Shown here: positions 12,833 to 22,683 of the stretch, one piece after another
How positions within the stretch are numbered: position 1 is the first letter of the stretch
Layout: every line of letters begins with the position of its first letter
DNA from: Thermoguttaceae bacterium
GTDB lineage: Bacteria; Planctomycetota; Planctomycetia; Pirellulales; Thermoguttaceae
DNA: 43,523 bases
Assembly: GCA_017559825.1 (NCBI GenBank)
Contig: JAFYQR010000006.1
Coordinates: 1-43,523, forward strand
Direction: 5' to 3'
Notes under the pieces: model-generated
Databases searched by the model: none
Seen by the model: the letters and a program-made list of their open reading frames with translations, nothing else
What the model was told of the DNA's origin: nothing
Made by a program: the position numbers and the translations under genes

Positions 12833-13369
12833 TCAAGAACTCGATTTGCGGGATTCGCTGAACGGAATGTTGACCTTTTCGCCGACGTCGACGGTCGTTT
12901 CGGCGCCGCTCGTCGTCACTTCAATTTCCGCCGGAGTCGACCCCATCTTCTTGAATTGCAGGTCGACCGTGTCGCAAGCCGAATCGCTGTGTTCGGCCAA
13001 CTTCGCGTTGAATTCCGCGAGTTCGCCCGGATCGGTCGGCGGCGGGCCTTGCAGGTCGGCCGGGAGTTCCGGAATGTCTTCCTTCGAAACGGTAACCTTG
13101 AATTTACCGACCGGAGCGCCCGGGAATTGCGCGTCGGTTTTGATTTCCGCGACGCCTTGCGCGTCGGTCTTGCCGCCCATCACAAAGCGAATCGCCAAGC
13201 TCGGGTCGTTCAGCTGAACGGACGCGCCTTCGAGCGGTTTGCCGTCTTGGATAACGGTAATTTTGACCGGGTAAAGTTCCGGAAGGTCGGCCGGTTTTTT
13301 CGGGCCGCCGCAACCGACGACCGCGGTCAGCGCGACCGCGCCGAGGAGCGCGAACAACTTATTTTTCAT
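12833..13369 (-). CDS. Small lipoprotein with regulatory-like beta domain (module 1)
   Basis: 178 residues. N-terminal lipobox signal (MKNKLFALLGAVALTAVVGC, Cys20), so it is a lipid-anchored envelope protein. After it come PVKITVIQDGKPLEGASVQL and GGKTDAQGVAEIKTD, the pattern of a carboxypeptidase-regulatory/transthyretin-like beta-sandwich domain, then GKFKVTVSKEDIPELPADLQ. It follows the pseudopilin gene by 19 bases on the same strand, and the pair is repeated upstream. Planctomycete genomes often pair such lipoproteins with DUF1559 genes; the exact function is not known. A surface or secretion-system accessory role is inference. Confidence 0.8.
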   Translation of the reverse strand: MKNKLFALLGAVALTAVVGCGGPKKPADLPELYPVKITVIQDGKPLEGASVQLNDPSLAIRFVMGGKTDAQGVAEIKTDAQFPGAPVGKFKVTVSKEDIPELPADLQGPPPTDPGELAEFNAKLAEHSDSACDTVDLQFKKMGSTPAEIEVTTSGAETTVDVGEKVNIPFSESRKSSS

Positions 13370-13388
13370 CGCTTACCCTTTCGCAAAA

Positions 13389-14495
13389 TTAGAGCGTGTT
13401 CGTTTCGCCGCCGCTGATCGTACCGAGCGATCCCCAGACGCCGTACGGCGATTTGCCGGTTTGCGGGCCCTTGACCGGGGTGCCTTCGTTGTCGCGACCG
13501 GTGATGTTCGTCGCGATCGTTTCGCTAATAAAGCGAACCGAACCGTCGAGCATAACGGCGTTGACGCCGCCGCTGTGGTTCGACGAAGCGGAAACAATCG
13601 CCCAAACGCCGTCGCCGGCGCCGTTCGAGCAGCTCGGGCCGTTCGGCGGGAGAACCGTGATGAAGCCGCCGTTGACCGGACGACCGTCGCCGAACCAGTG
13701 GCCGCGCCAGCTGCTTTCGGAACCGCGAGACATTTCGCCCGGGTTCGTCGTGCTGCGAGCGTCGTTGTAGCAGCTCGAAGCGCTCGTCGGGCGAACCGGA
13801 TAAACGCCGCCCTTAATGCCGGTGAAGCCGTTCGACGTCATCGGGTTCGTAACGGTTTCGCTAGCCGCGATCGTGTTGCTCGTGCCGTCGGTGATCATCG
13901 CGAGCGGCTTGAAGCGACCGGAACCGAACGCGCCGCGGCGGGTGCAGTCCCATTCCGCGCCGACGTTGTCGTATTCGCCGAGTTGGTTCGCGTCGATGCA
14001 GTCGCCGTAGCAAACGACGTAGTTCGTGCGACCGCCGCCGTTAAGACCCGGTTGCGTCGCGTTGCCGTCCGACGGGCAAAGAATCGTGTCGATCGCGCCC
14101 TTGATGGCGTCGAGCGGGGTGCCGTCCGACTTGGTCGCGCCGCCTTCCCACGGATACGGGCGACGGTTGTAGATGTCGGTGTAGCGAGCGCCGAGTTCGA
14201 TGTACGGGAAGATTTTAAACGTGGCCGACCAGTAGTAAGTGTAGCCGTTCCCGCCGTAGCCGCCGTCGTTGACGCACCAAGATTGCGCCGCCGGCATCGC
14301 CCCGTTCGTGTCGTGATAGTTTTGAATGCCGAGGCCCCATTGTTTGAGGTTGTTCGTGCATTGCATACGACGCGCCGCTTCGCGAGCCGCTTGGACGGCC
14401 GGAAGAAGCAAACCGATCAAAATACCGATGATCGCGATAACGACCAACAATTCGACGAGCGTAAAGCCGCGTCGTTCTTTCAAAGATTTCGTCAT
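13389..14495 (-). CDS. DUF1559 pseudopilin-like protein (module 1)
   Basis: 368 residues. The N-terminus is a type IV prepilin/pseudopilin signal ([20 protein letters not shown]), cleaved after Gly, then [20 protein letters not shown], the standard DUF1559 opening. The C-terminus has the H-x9-DG motif ([18 protein letters not shown]). The family is greatly expanded in Planctomycetota and is thought to belong to a type II secretion/pilus-like apparatus. The start at 14495 has GGAGA upstream; an in-frame start nine codons earlier lacks a site and lengthens the signal. The lipoprotein gene follows. Confidence 0.92.
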   Translation of the reverse strand: MTKSLKERRGFTLVELLVVIAIIGILIGLLLPAVQAAREAARRMQCTNNLKQWGLGIQNYHDTNGAMPAAQSWCVNDGGYGGNGYTYYWSATFKIFPYIELGARYTDIYNRRPYPWEGGATKSDGTPLDAIKGAIDTILCPSDGNATQPGLNGGGRTNYVVCYGDCIDANQLGEYDNVGAEWDCTRRGAFGSGRFKPLAMITDGTSNTIAASETVTNPMTSNGFTGIKGGVYPVRPTSASSCYNDARSTTNPGEMSRGSESSWRGHWFGDGRPVNGGFITVLPPNGPSCSNGAGDGVWAIVSASSNHSGGVNAVMLDGSVRFISETIATNITGRDNEGTPVKGPQTGKSPYGVWGSLGTISGGETNTL

Positions 14496-14958
14496 TGAAA
14501 AATCTCCTCGCCAATTTAACAATAAAAACGCCGCCGTTTCCGACGGTCGCTCGCGACGGCGACGACTTTCCGCCGCCCGCCCGTTAATTCCCTTGAACGC
14601 CGACTTAGGACGCTCGTAATTTCAAAACGCCGCTTCGACTTTCGCCGAAACGAGGTCAACTCGCCCAAAGCGGTCAAGATTAGCGTTTCCAAACGCTTGC
14701 GACGCTACGACGATATTTCGTTTAGTTTAACTCAAGCCGCGTTCCGCGCTAGGGGTTAGACGCGTTAGGTTTCGCATAATTCGTCAATTTTTATTTTTTT
14801 TCTTTAAAAAATCTCGCAAAGACGTTAAAATCGGCGTCTTTTGCCAACGCCAACCGGCAAAATCGCAAAGACAGGCAAAACAAAAAGAACGCGCAAGAAA
14901 CGCAAAAACGCCGCGTCCGGAGACGCGACGTTCTCGGAAGTCGACTTAAACGCTCGAC
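14496..14958. other. Intergenic region between the two pseudopilin modules
   Basis: 463 bases with no gene. It contains the terminator of module 2 at 14903-14932 and an A/T-rich stretch near 14787-14825. A leftward promoter must lie here for module 1 but no convincing hexamer pair is visible. Confidence 0.6.
14903..14932 (-). terminator. Terminator of module 2
   Basis: On the minus strand AACGTCGCGTC-TCCG-GACGCGGCGTT (one mismatch) followed by TTT, about 27 bases after the lipoprotein stop. Confidence 0.75.
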
Positions 14959-15486
14959 TTACTTTTCTTCGACTTCGACTTCTTCGCGCACGGAACCGCC
15001 GAGGTCGAACGTTTCGGCGGCCTTCCCTTCGCCGACGGTAATCGTCAACGGCGTAACGTCGACGGCGGTAAACTCTTGCGGCACCACCGAAACGCGGGGG
15101 AACGTAACCCCTTCGACTTTACGGTTCCACTCTTCCAACGCGGCGGAGTCGCCGGTCGGCGGCGGGCCGTATTCGCCGTAGTCGATTTCGTCTTTAGCTG
15201 AAACGGTGATTTTATACTCGCCCGGAACGGCGCCGTTATATTTGCCGTCGGTTTTCATTTCGGCGACGCCGTTCGAATCGGTTTTCCCGATTGCGACGTA
15301 AGTTCCGTCGTCGGCGGGCGTCATCGTGATATTCGCGTCGGCGAGGCCCTTGCCGTCGATCGTGAAGGTCAGCGTCGTCGAAACCGGTTTCGGCATCCCG
15401 GCGGGCAGTTTTTCGCCGCCGCACCCGAACGCCGCGACGAGCGCGAGAAGCGCCGGAGCCGCGACGAGGAATTTCGTCAATTTCAT
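14959..15486 (-). CDS. Small lipoprotein with regulatory-like beta domain (module 2)
   Basis: 175 residues from the ATG at 15486, which has AAGGAGG 7 bases upstream. Lipobox at LLALVAAFGCGG, so it is lipid-anchored. The middle (TLTFTIDGKGLADANITMTP, KTDSNGVAEMKTDG, PGEYKITVSAKDE) is the same beta-domain pattern as module 1, including a PPPTG/PPPTD loop followed by E-W/F-N. It is therefore a paralogue of the 12.8-kb lipoprotein. Ends in an acidic tail (VREEVEVEEK). Follows its DUF1559 gene by about 70 bases. Confidence 0.8.
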   Translation of the reverse strand: MKLTKFLVAAPALLALVAAFGCGGEKLPAGMPKPVSTTLTFTIDGKGLADANITMTPADDGTYVAIGKTDSNGVAEMKTDGKYNGAVPGEYKITVSAKDEIDYGEYGPPPTGDSAALEEWNRKVEGVTFPRVSVVPQEFTAVDVTPLTITVGEGKAAETFDLGGSVREEVEVEEK

Positions 15487-15555
15487 TTTCGCCTCCTTAT
15501 TACTAAAGACGGCGCGACCGGAGCCGCGACGCCCGTTTTTAATCAAACTTAAACG

Positions 15556-16701
15556 TTATTGCGTAACGGTTTCGCCGCCCGCCGGAGTCCCCATCGCGCC
15601 CCAAACGCCGAATTGGCTCTTCGCTTGGCCGTGATTTTGCTTCGCCGTCAGGTAGCCGCCGCAATCGATCGTTTCGCTCACGAAGCGCACCGAACCGTCG
15701 AGCATCGCCGCGTTGACGCCGCCCGCGTGATTCGACGACGCGGAGAAAATCCCCCAACCGTTGTCGCTCGTGCTGTTAATGCAGCTCGGCGAGTTCGGCG
15801 GGAAAACGGCGTTGAACCCGGAAACGGAAATACGACCGTCCGCCCAGCGCGCGCCGCGCCACCCCGACGCCGCGACGTAACCGTCCGGGTCGTAAGACGT
15901 GTTGTCGTCCGGGTCGCGCGAGTTGAAGCAGTTCGAACGCGAAGTCAGGTTGCTGTCCGGGCTCGAGGTGCCGCGCGGGCTCGAGTTGCCGATAACGCCG
16001 CCCTTAACTTTCATCGAGTTGCCGGTCGAGTCGGAAACGAGTTCGCTACACGCCAAGGTGTTGCTCGTACCGTCGGTCGCGGACGCCATCGACTTCCACA
16101 TAAACGGGTTGAAGAGCGAACGCGGACGCGTGTCGTTGGCGGTCGACCAACTTTCGAAACGTTCGCAGTCCCACATGCCGTCGCCGCGAGAAAGGGCGAT
16201 GTTCGTACGCCAAACGTGCGATTTTCCCGGCGACGGTTGCGACGAGTTCCCGTCGGACGGGCAAAGGTACGCCGAAATTTGGACGTCGAGAACGCCGCCG
16301 TCTTGGTCGGTCCACGGGGACGGCGTGCCGCCGCTCGTTCCGGTCGCGATAATCGCGTCGTACGCGGCGTTTTGTTCGACGTACGGCAGAAGCGCGAAAC
16401 AAATGCCGTAACCGGTGTTGCCGCCGGTGTTGTTGAGCCCTTCGCTCATACGACCGTAAGTTCCCGCCGTGCAACGCGACGCCGGGAGTTTGTTGTTCGC
16501 GTCGTGATAATTTTGCACCGCCAACCCGAATTGTTTCAGTTGGTTCGTGCATTGCATCCGCCGCGCCGCTTCGCGAGCCGCTTGGACGGCCGGAAGAAGC
16601 AAACCGATCAAAATACCGATGATCGCGATAACGACCAACAGCTCGACGAGCGTAAAGCCGCGAAGTCGACCGTTTTCCCTTCGTTTTAACGTTTTCGACA
16701 T
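15556..16701 (-). CDS. DUF1559 pseudopilin-like protein (module 2)
   Basis: 381 residues. Pseudopilin signal [15 protein letters not shown] then [20 protein letters not shown], and a C-terminal H-x9-DG motif ([18 protein letters not shown]). The middle differs from the module 1 protein (many Ser/Thr/Gly loops, several Cys), while both ends are close to it. AAAGGTTG precedes the ATG. It is part of a tandem duplication of pseudopilin plus lipoprotein; the substrate or structure built is unknown. Confidence 0.92.
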   Translation of the reverse strand: MSKTLKRRENGRLRGFTLVELLVVIAIIGILIGLLLPAVQAAREAARRMQCTNQLKQFGLAVQNYHDANNKLPASRCTAGTYGRMSEGLNNTGGNTGYGICFALLPYVEQNAAYDAIIATGTSGGTPSPWTDQDGGVLDVQISAYLCPSDGNSSQPSPGKSHVWRTNIALSRGDGMWDCERFESWSTANDTRPRSLFNPFMWKSMASATDGTSNTLACSELVSDSTGNSMKVKGGVIGNSSPRGTSSPDSNLTSRSNCFNSRDPDDNTSYDPDGYVAASGWRGARWADGRISVSGFNAVFPPNSPSCINSTSDNGWGIFSASSNHAGGVNAAMLDGSVRFVSETIDCGGYLTAKQNHGQAKSQFGVWGAMGTPAGGETVTQ

Positions 16702-17072
16702 AGTTCAACCTTTAGAAATCTAATCTGAAATGAATAATAGAGAAGTCGCGACGAGCGCGAGCCCCGGGGCGCGGCGGTTCGTTTCGCCGACGCCGGGTCG
16801 CGGAAGTCCCGACGACGTTTAAGATTTTACCGAACGCCGCGGCGCAAAGCAAGCGTTTTTCTAAAGTTCGACGAAAAAAATCGGTTTTCCCCTCAAAACC
16901 GTCCTTTTCTAACGATTTTACGTCGTTTTCCGCCGCCCTTGCGTCAAAATAAGTAAAACGCGCAATTTAGAAAAGACCGTCGACCGCCGCAAGAAACGAC
17001 GCGCCGTCGCGACCGAAACCGGCCCCGACGACGCGACGGCGAAAGTTCGTCGTTTCGAACTTTAACGTCGAA
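16702..17072. other. Intergenic region upstream of pseudopilin module 2
   Basis: 371 bases with no gene. Two hairpins lie near the nadA end (GCCGTCGCG/CGCGACGGC at about 17011-17041 and AAAGTTCG/CGAACTTT just after), neither followed by a T tract. A TATTAT on the minus strand near 16734-16739 is a weak -10 candidate without a good -35. Confidence 0.5.
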
Positions 17073-18170
17073 TTACAGAACGACGCGCAACGCTTTGTAC
17101 GCCGACGACGAGACCGGTTCCGGCGTCTCGACGACGATGACCGGCTCTCCGGCGAGCCAGTTTTCGAGAACCCAAGCGGCGCGCGCCAACGTCGATTTCG
17201 ACATATCGACGCAAATCGACGGTTCGGAGCCCGGCCAAACGATCTTTTTCGTCGGATGTTGACGGCGCAACCGGTCGACGAGCTTCCACTCGGTGCCGAC
17301 GGCGATAACCGAACCGTCCGCCGCTTTTTCGACGACGTCGATCAGCTTCGTCGTCGAGCCGTACCCGTCCGCCGCCTCCGTTACCTCGAACGGCGATTCC
17401 GGGTGAACCCAAACTTGCGCGTTCGGCTCCGAAGCGCGGATTTCGCGGATCGCGTCGACCGAAAAGCGTTGGTGAATCGGGCAGCAGCCGTCCCAAAGGA
17501 TAACGCGAGCCGAGCGAATCGTCTCGACGTCGAGCCCGCCGCGCGGTTCGTTCGCCTTCCAAACGACGATCTCCTCCGGCGCGACGCCGAGCGCGAGCGC
17601 GGTCGCCCGCCCCAGCCGCGAGTCCGGCATAAAGAGGAGTTTCGGACGTTGTTCGAACGCCCAACGGACGATCTTTTCCGCGTTCGCCGACGTGCAGACG
17701 CCGCCGCCGTTTTCGCCGCAAAACGCTTTCGTCGCGGCGGACGAGTTGACGTAAGTAATCGGCGTAAACTCGCTAAAATCGACGACTTCCGAAAGTTCGC
17801 GTTTCCAATTTTCCGCTTGTTCGGCGGTAATCATATCGGCCATCGGACAGCCGGCGGTCAAGTCCGGCGCCATCACGAGCGCGCGTTTCCCGCCCCGTTC
17901 CGCGATTTTTTCCGGACGATTCAAGAGGATATCCGCCGTTTCAAGCATAAAGTAGACGCCGCAGAAAAGAACCGCTTCCGCCGACGACTCCGCCGCTTTT
18001 TTCGCCAACGCGAGACTGTCGCCGAGAACGTCCGCCGTCTCGACGATTTCGTCCGGCGCGTAATAGTGCGCCATGACGACGAGGCGGTCGCCCGCTTCGG
18101 CGCGGACGGCGGCGATTCGCGCTTTCAGTTCGTCGTTCGTCAACTTTTCGTATTCGGCTAACGGTCGCAT
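17073..18170 (-). CDS. nadA: Quinolinate synthase NadA
   Basis: 365 residues. NadA condenses iminoaspartate with dihydroxyacetone phosphate to quinolinate, the second step of de novo NAD synthesis, using a 4Fe-4S cluster. Visible signatures: MAHYYAPDEI, GDSLALAKKA, CGVYFMLETA, PDLTAGCPMAD, YVNSSAATKA, VCTSANA, WDGCCPIHQRF and SICVDMSKSTL. The probable cluster cysteines are C108, C159 and C320. Length is normal for the longer NadA type. NadB and NadC are not in the window, so it stands alone. Confidence 0.95.
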   Translation of the reverse strand: MRPLAEYEKLTNDELKARIAAVRAEAGDRLVVMAHYYAPDEIVETADVLGDSLALAKKAAESSAEAVLFCGVYFMLETADILLNRPEKIAERGGKRALVMAPDLTAGCPMADMITAEQAENWKRELSEVVDFSEFTPITYVNSSAATKAFCGENGGGVCTSANAEKIVRWAFEQRPKLLFMPDSRLGRATALALGVAPEEIVVWKANEPRGGLDVETIRSARVILWDGCCPIHQRFSVDAIREIRASEPNAQVWVHPESPFEVTEAADGYGSTTKLIDVVEKAADGSVIAVGTEWKLVDRLRRQHPTKKIVWPGSEPSICVDMSKSTLARAAWVLENWLAGEPVIVVETPEPVSSSAYKALRVVL

Positions 18171-18439
18171 TTTCGGCTTCCTTTCGGTTTTCCGCTTTTT
18201 CCGTTTATTCGACTTATCCCGGTTTTTCGGTTTTTCTTACTTTTCAACGCGTTCGACGCCGGAAACGTTCGCCGCGTTTTTGCCATTAATATTAATATAA
18301 AGCGCCGCGCCGAAAAGATAAGGTCGCGAAGGAGCGCCGCGCCGAAAAATTTTCGCGCCGCCGCCGTCGCGACCGTCAAACTCCGCCCCGTTTCACTCGG
18401 CTTTCGCTTCGCTCGGGTTTTACTCCGTTTTGCTCCGCT

Positions 18440-19363
18440 TTACTCCGCGTCGTCGAAAAGCCAAGTCGAGAGGTAGCGTTCGCCGCCGTCCGGAAGGAGC
18501 GCGACGACGTTTTTGCCGACGAACTCCGGTCGCGCCGCGACTTGCAACGCCGCGAAGAGCGCCGCGCCGCCGGAAATCCCGATAAGGAGCCCTTCGCGCC
18601 GCGCCGCCGCTCGCGCCGTCGCTCCGGCGTCCTCCGCCGAAACAGGGAAGATTTCGTCGACGACCGAACGGTCGAAGTTCGCCGGAACGAAATTCGCGCC
18701 GATTCCTTGAATCTTATGCGGCCCGGCCTTCCCCTCCGACAAAAGCGGGCTCGCGTCCGGCTCGACCGCGACGATTCGCGCGCTCGGACGCCGCTCTTTC
18801 AAAAACCGCCCGACGCCGGAAATCGTTCCGCCCGTCCCGACCCCGGCGACGAACGCGTCGACGGCGCCGTCGAGGTCGACCCAAATTTCCTCCGCCGTCG
18901 TTCGGAAGTGCGCGTCCGGGTTCGCCGGATTCCCGAACTGCTCCGGAATCCAAGCGCCGGGAATCTCCGCCTTCAACGTTTCCGCCTTCTCGACCGCGCC
19001 GCGCATCCCAAGCGCGCCCGGCGTCAGAACGACCTCCGCTCCGAACGCCCGGCAAAGTTTCGCCCGCTCGACGCTCATCGAGTCCGGCGTCGTCAAAATT
19101 AGCCGGTACCCCTTAACCGCCGCGACGAGCGCGAGCCCGATTCCGGTGTTCCCGCTCGTCGGCTCGATAATCGTCGCGCCCGGTTTCAGCTCGCCCGACT
19201 TCTCCGCCGCCTCGACCATCGCCGCCGCGACGCGGTCTTTCGCGCTTCCGCCCGGATTGAACGACTCGACCTTCGCCCAAACGTTCGCGCTCGTTCCGTT
19301 CAACCGTCCGACGCGAACCAACGGCGTCGAGCCGAGCGTCTCTAAAATCGTTTCGTATCGCAT
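18440..19363 (-). CDS. cysK: Cysteine synthase (O-acetylserine sulfhydrylase)
   Basis: 307 residues, fold type II PLP enzyme that makes cysteine from O-acetylserine and sulfide. The PLP lysine is K42 in NPGGSAKDR. Also visible: [11 protein letters not shown] (substrate loop), [12 protein letters not shown] (phosphate-binding loop) and a C-terminal GISGGAAL with the conserved Ser. Length is normal. The short first segment ([20 protein letters not shown]) is typical of CysK. Monocistronic; about 270 bases from nadA. Confidence 0.93.
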   Translation of the reverse strand: MRYETILETLGSTPLVRVGRLNGTSANVWAKVESFNPGGSAKDRVAAAMVEAAEKSGELKPGATIIEPTSGNTGIGLALVAAVKGYRLILTTPDSMSVERAKLCRAFGAEVVLTPGALGMRGAVEKAETLKAEIPGAWIPEQFGNPANPDAHFRTTAEEIWVDLDGAVDAFVAGVGTGGTISGVGRFLKERRPSARIVAVEPDASPLLSEGKAGPHKIQGIGANFVPANFDRSVVDEIFPVSAEDAGATARAAARREGLLIGISGGAALFAALQVAARPEFVGKNVVALLPDGGERYLSTWLFDDAE

Positions 19364-19439
19364 CGCTTTCCTTTCCGCTCGCGTTTTAACAGCCGTCGCC
19401 CGCGTTCTCTACCTCAAAGGTTATCTTTCATTTTAACGA

Positions 19440-19469
19440 CGAAAACGCCCCCGTCAAGAGGCGTTTTCG
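19440..19469. terminator. Terminator hairpin between the epimerase and cysK
   Basis: CGAAAACGCC (19440-19449) pairs with GGCGTTTTCG (19460-19469). It lies just beyond the epimerase stop, and the T-rich arm makes it functional mainly on the minus strand. Confidence 0.65.
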
Positions 19470-19487
19470 CGGAACTTGCGCCCGTCG

Positions 19488-20570
19488 TCAAATCCAACCT
19501 TCGCGCCGATACCAATCGGTCGCCGCCGCGAACTGTTCCGCCAGCGGCGTTTCGAACCGAACGTCGAAATCGCGCGCCGCCTTGTCGCCGGAGCAAATCC
19601 AAGCGCCGAACAACGCTTCGACCGCTTTGTTCCAATCGAGCGGCGGCGATTTTTTCGCGACGGTTTTAACGATTTCGCCGTATACGCCGGTTCCAAGAAC
19701 GCCCATCGGCGGGATTTTTTGCGTCTTCACCTTGCGTCCGAGCGCCTTTCCGATCGCGGCGCCGAACTCGGAAAAGCGCACCGGAGTCGGCGACGTCGCG
19801 AAATAAACGCCGCGCCCGGAGCAACGCCCGTCCTCCGCCGGAATCGGATCGAGCGTCGACGGTTCCGCTCGTTCTCCGCGCTCCGCCGCCGCGATCAAGA
19901 GCGTCGCCAAGTCGTCGACCTCGACGAACGAATAAAACCGGTCGAGCCAACCGGGAACCAAGAAAAGCCCCTTTTCGTTCGCGATTTTATAAAGCGGCGT
20001 CGACACGGCGTCGCCGGGTCCGAAGACGTACGGCGGACGCAGAATCGTCGTCGGCGTCGCGTCGGCGAAGCGCAACAACTCGCGCTCTCCGGCCAACTTG
20101 CTCCGTCCGTACGCGGAAATCGGGCTCGGAACGTCCGTTTCGCGCTTCAAACGGCGCCCGTCGAAAAGCGCGTCCTCCGTTTTTTTCCCCTTCGGCGCGG
20201 ACCCCGCCGCGGCCAAGGACGAAACGGCGACCAACGTCGGCGCCGTTCCGCTCGCCTTCGCGACTTCGGCGCAAACTTCGGCGACGTTCCGCGAACCGAC
20301 TCGGTTGACCGCGTCGAACTCGCCGCGCCGCCGCTCTTTCGTCAGCCCGGCCAAGTGAAAGACGACGTCCGCGCCCTCGGCGCCGCGCCGCAGCGCCTCG
20401 CGGTCGTTCAAATCGGCGTCGACAAACTCGACGCCGAGCGCTTCCAACCGCTTGCGATTCGACTTCGGTCGCGCCAAGCATCGAACGCGTCCTCCCGCTT
20501 CGGTCAATCGCTCCGCCAATCGTCCGCCGACGAATCCGGTCGCGCCGGTTATAAAAAACGTTTCGCTCAT
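19488..20570 (-). CDS. Extended SDR: NAD-dependent epimerase/dehydratase-like
   Basis: 360 residues. N-terminal Rossmann motif GATGFVGG (9-16), catalytic Ser near 117-118 and Y154-GRS-K158, the layout of extended short-chain dehydrogenases (sugar epimerases, dehydratases, 3-beta-HSD-like). Substrate cannot be read from sequence. LRPPYVFGPGD and the C-terminal domain are typical of nucleotide-sugar or hopanoid/sterol-type members. Stands alone; the upstream 145-base gap has no clear promoter. Confidence 0.85.
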   Translation of the reverse strand: MSETFFITGATGFVGGRLAERLTEAGGRVRCLARPKSNRKRLEALGVEFVDADLNDREALRRGAEGADVVFHLAGLTKERRRGEFDAVNRVGSRNVAEVCAEVAKASGTAPTLVAVSSLAAAGSAPKGKKTEDALFDGRRLKRETDVPSPISAYGRSKLAGERELLRFADATPTTILRPPYVFGPGDAVSTPLYKIANEKGLFLVPGWLDRFYSFVEVDDLATLLIAAAERGERAEPSTLDPIPAEDGRCSGRGVYFATSPTPVRFSEFGAAIGKALGRKVKTQKIPPMGVLGTGVYGEIVKTVAKKSPPLDWNKAVEALFGAWICSGDKAARDFDVRFETPLAEQFAAATDWYRREGWI

Positions 20571-20715
20571 TGGTCGCCTCGTTGTTTAATCGTTAATCCA
20601 AACGTCGTTTATCGGAAACAAAAACGCTCTTTTTAATCGTCGTCGAAAGCGCGAAACTTTCCTCGAAACGTTAAAATAACGTTAAAAATCTATTTTCGCC
20701 GCCAAAATCGACGCG

Positions 20716-21198
20716 CTATTTCGCCGCCTCTTCCGAACGCGGTCGAGCGAGGTTCTTGATCCACTCCGGAACCGGAACGATTTTGCCGTTATTGTCGACG
20801 GTCGCCAACTTCGTTTTCCCGACGGCGAGAAGCTCGGAGTCGCGATAAAGGCGGTACTCGTGTTCGAGACTCGCCCGCGTCGTCCGCAAAACGCGCGTTT
20901 TGAGCGTCAGCAAGTCGTCGTATTTCGCCGGTTTCATGAAGTTGCACTCCGCCTTGACGACGACCATTTTCGTCGCGCTCTCCTCGACGTCGCGGTAACT
21001 GACGCCGGTCGCTTCGCGAAGGAGCTCGGTGCGCCCCATTTCAAAATAAGTAAAATAGTTCCCGTGATAGACGACGCCCATTTGGTCGGTTTCGGCGTAT
21101 CGGACGCGAAATTGGATCGTTCCCTCGAACGGCGCGTCGACCGCTTCGCCCGATTTCGGCGCGGTTTCCGTCTTTCCCGTTTTTTCCGCTTCGCTCAT
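20716..21198 (-). CDS. Acyl-CoA thioesterase, YbgC/4-hydroxybenzoyl-CoA type
   Basis: 160 residues, hot-dog fold. Signature RVRYAETDQMGVVYHGNYFT with D38 and H45, the catalytic site of YbgC-type thioesterases, which hydrolyse short acyl-CoA or acyl-ACP. An N-terminal ~24 residues (MSEAEKTGKTETAPKSGEAV) is a charged extension. The start at 21198 is fixed by the ATGA overlap with the upstream gene; the frame is open much further 5' but that would run through the upstream gene in another frame. YbgC in proteobacteria belongs to the Tol-Pal operon, but no tol genes are present. Confidence 0.88.
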   Translation of the reverse strand: MSEAEKTGKTETAPKSGEAVDAPFEGTIQFRVRYAETDQMGVVYHGNYFTYFEMGRTELLREATGVSYRDVEESATKMVVVKAECNFMKPAKYDDLLTLKTRVLRTTRASLEHEYRLYRDSELLAVGKTKLATVDNNGKIVPVPEWIKNLARPRSEEAAK

Positions 21199-21842
21199 TT
21201 CGCATCCCCTTCGCCTTCGTTTGCGTTCGCTTCGTCTTCCTCGTCCTTTTCCTCTTCGCTCGGAGGAATCGGGCCGCCCGCCGCGTCGAAGATCGCCAAG
21301 AGATTCAAGAGCCCGGCGACGACGGTGAAGATCGTTCCCGCGTCGAGCCAAGAGTGCAGGCTCGCGACGATTTCGTCGGCGCTCGGTTGATTCGAACGCG
21401 TCGTCGCTTCGCTCGGGAGGCGCGGCGGCGCGAACGCCGTCGTCAAAACGCCGCCGTCGCCTTTCGTCGGATTGCGCGCCTGCCAATACGCCGGAATCGC
21501 GACCGCGCCGATCGCCGCCTGCGGAATGAAGTAAAGCCGCTTGTCCCCCTGCCGCCACGAGCAGTAAACGTTCCGAGCCACCAAAAGCCGACGCGTCGAC
21601 TCGCCGTTCGGAGTCGCCTCCCAATACGAGCCCATCCAAAGTCCGGCGAGAAGAATCGGCCAAATCGCCGCCGCGAAAATAATCGCCTTCGCGCGGCGCC
21701 CTTGATACCAGTGCCCGAGCCCCGGAACAAGCCACGCGAGAGCGCCCGCCGCCCAAGGATTCCGCAAGTCGACGTCGAAACGCTCCTCTTTCGCGCTCCG
21801 CTTTTTCGCGACCGTTCCTTTTTCCGCCGCCGTTTCGCTCAT
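21195..21842 (-). CDS. Planctomycete inner-membrane protein (DUF6677/TM2-like)
   Basis: 215 residues. NPWAAGALAWLVPGLGHWYQ followed by RRAKAIIFAAAIWPILLAGL forms two membrane segments with a Gly-x-Gly-x-x-x-Gln turn, as in TM2-domain and DUF6677-type proteins. Another hydrophobic stretch is near 98-110 and a last one at about 170-190 (AGTIFTVVAGLLNLLAIFDA). The C-terminus is a very acidic tail (PPSEEEKDEEDEANANEGEG). Function unknown. It is co-transcribed and translationally coupled with the thioesterase; the family name is moderately sure. Confidence 0.7.
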   Translation of the reverse strand: MSETAAEKGTVAKKRSAKEERFDVDLRNPWAAGALAWLVPGLGHWYQGRRAKAIIFAAAIWPILLAGLWMGSYWEATPNGESTRRLLVARNVYCSWRQGDKRLYFIPQAAIGAVAIPAYWQARNPTKGDGGVLTTAFAPPRLPSEATTRSNQPSADEIVASLHSWLDAGTIFTVVAGLLNLLAIFDAAGGPIPPSEEEKDEEDEANANEGEGDAK

Positions 21843-22237
21843 TTCGTTCCTTTCCGTTTCCGCTCTCGTTTGTTCTCGGCGTTCTCGTTTCGCGCCGCCT
21901 TCGCGACGCCCGTTTCCCTCTATTATAACGCGTTTTCCGCTCGACGGTAGAGCCCGAAACGCCGCGGCGCCCGGAAAAATCGCGCTCGCGCTCGCTCGCC
22001 GACCGAAAAAAACGCCGATTCGTGTTAAAAAAGCGAAAAAAAAACGTTTTTTTGCTCGAGAAACGGCGAACTCGCTTTTTTCTCGCCAAAGGAAGGCGGC
22101 AAGGACTCGACAAACGCCGCTCCGTTCGGTATAATAGAGAAAAATCGGCGTCGGAATCGCAACGCCGTCGCTCGACCCTCCTCTCGCGTCGGGTCGGTCT
22201 CTTCGTGAACACTCGAGTCGAAAACGGGAAACGCGCC
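21843..22237. other. Divergent intergenic region
   Basis: 395 bases without a gene, holding the promoter for the rightward zinc-ribbon gene at 22107-22135. An open frame that extends that gene's 5' side crosses the promoter and is not accepted. The leftward promoter is not obvious. Confidence 0.6.
22107..22135 (+). promoter_or_regulatory. Sigma-70-type promoter of the zinc-ribbon gene
   Basis: TCGACA (22107-22112), 17-base spacer, TATAAT (22130-22135), a perfect -10. It leaves about 95 bases of leader before the ATG. Confidence 0.75.
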
Positions 22238-22600
22238 ATGAAAGAAAAGCGTTACGGATACGGGCCTTGGGAATACCGCTACATCTGCAAGAGTTGCGGT
22301 CACGCCGTGCGCGCGCCGAAGCACGCCTCGCCGTGCAGCGTCTGCGGAGGCGAATTCGGCCCCAAGATTTCCGTTCGAAAACTTTATCTCGAAGCGGAAA
22401 AACCTTACGAGATTATCGAAGTCGAATACGTTCTCAACAAAACGATTTTCGAACGAATTAAAGAAGCGTTCGGCTTCAAAGTCGCGCCGCGCTACGGCGT
22501 CCGCGAGGAAAAACGGCGCCCGAGCCGTCGTTGGCGTTGGCAGACGCACGCCGAAGTCGAGGAAGAATCGGGCGTGATGCGGCACGAGGACTTCCTTTAA
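22238..22600 (+). CDS. Zinc-ribbon protein of unknown function
   Basis: 120 residues. Near the N-terminus are C-K-S-C-G (YICKSCGHAV) and C-S-V-C-G-G (SPCSVCGGEFG), a four-Cys zinc ribbon. It is followed by a helical basic part (FERIKEAFGFKV, REEKRRPSRRWRWQ). No closer family recognised. Start at 22238 chosen because the promoter lies just upstream. Monocistronic; tRNA-Pro follows. Confidence 0.75.
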   Translation: MKEKRYGYGPWEYRYICKSCGHAVRAPKHASPCSVCGGEFGPKISVRKLYLEAEKPYEIIEVEYVLNKTIFERIKEAFGFKVAPRYGVREEKRRPSRRWRWQTHAEVEEESGVMRHEDFL

Positions 22601-22683
22601 TCGCGCCGAGCCCCGACTTGCGAAACGAACGCTCTCGCAAGCGACCGTTTCAAGCTCGGCGGCGCGTTTTTTCGTTCCCCCCC

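Noticed and set aside
22022..22237. 5' extension of the zinc-ribbon gene
   Set aside because: It crosses the promoter with the perfect TATAAT, so it is untranscribed or upstream of the start.
20716..22239. 507-codon extension of the thioesterase frame
   Set aside because: It overlaps the membrane protein gene in another frame; ATGA coupling at 21195-21198 fixes the real start.
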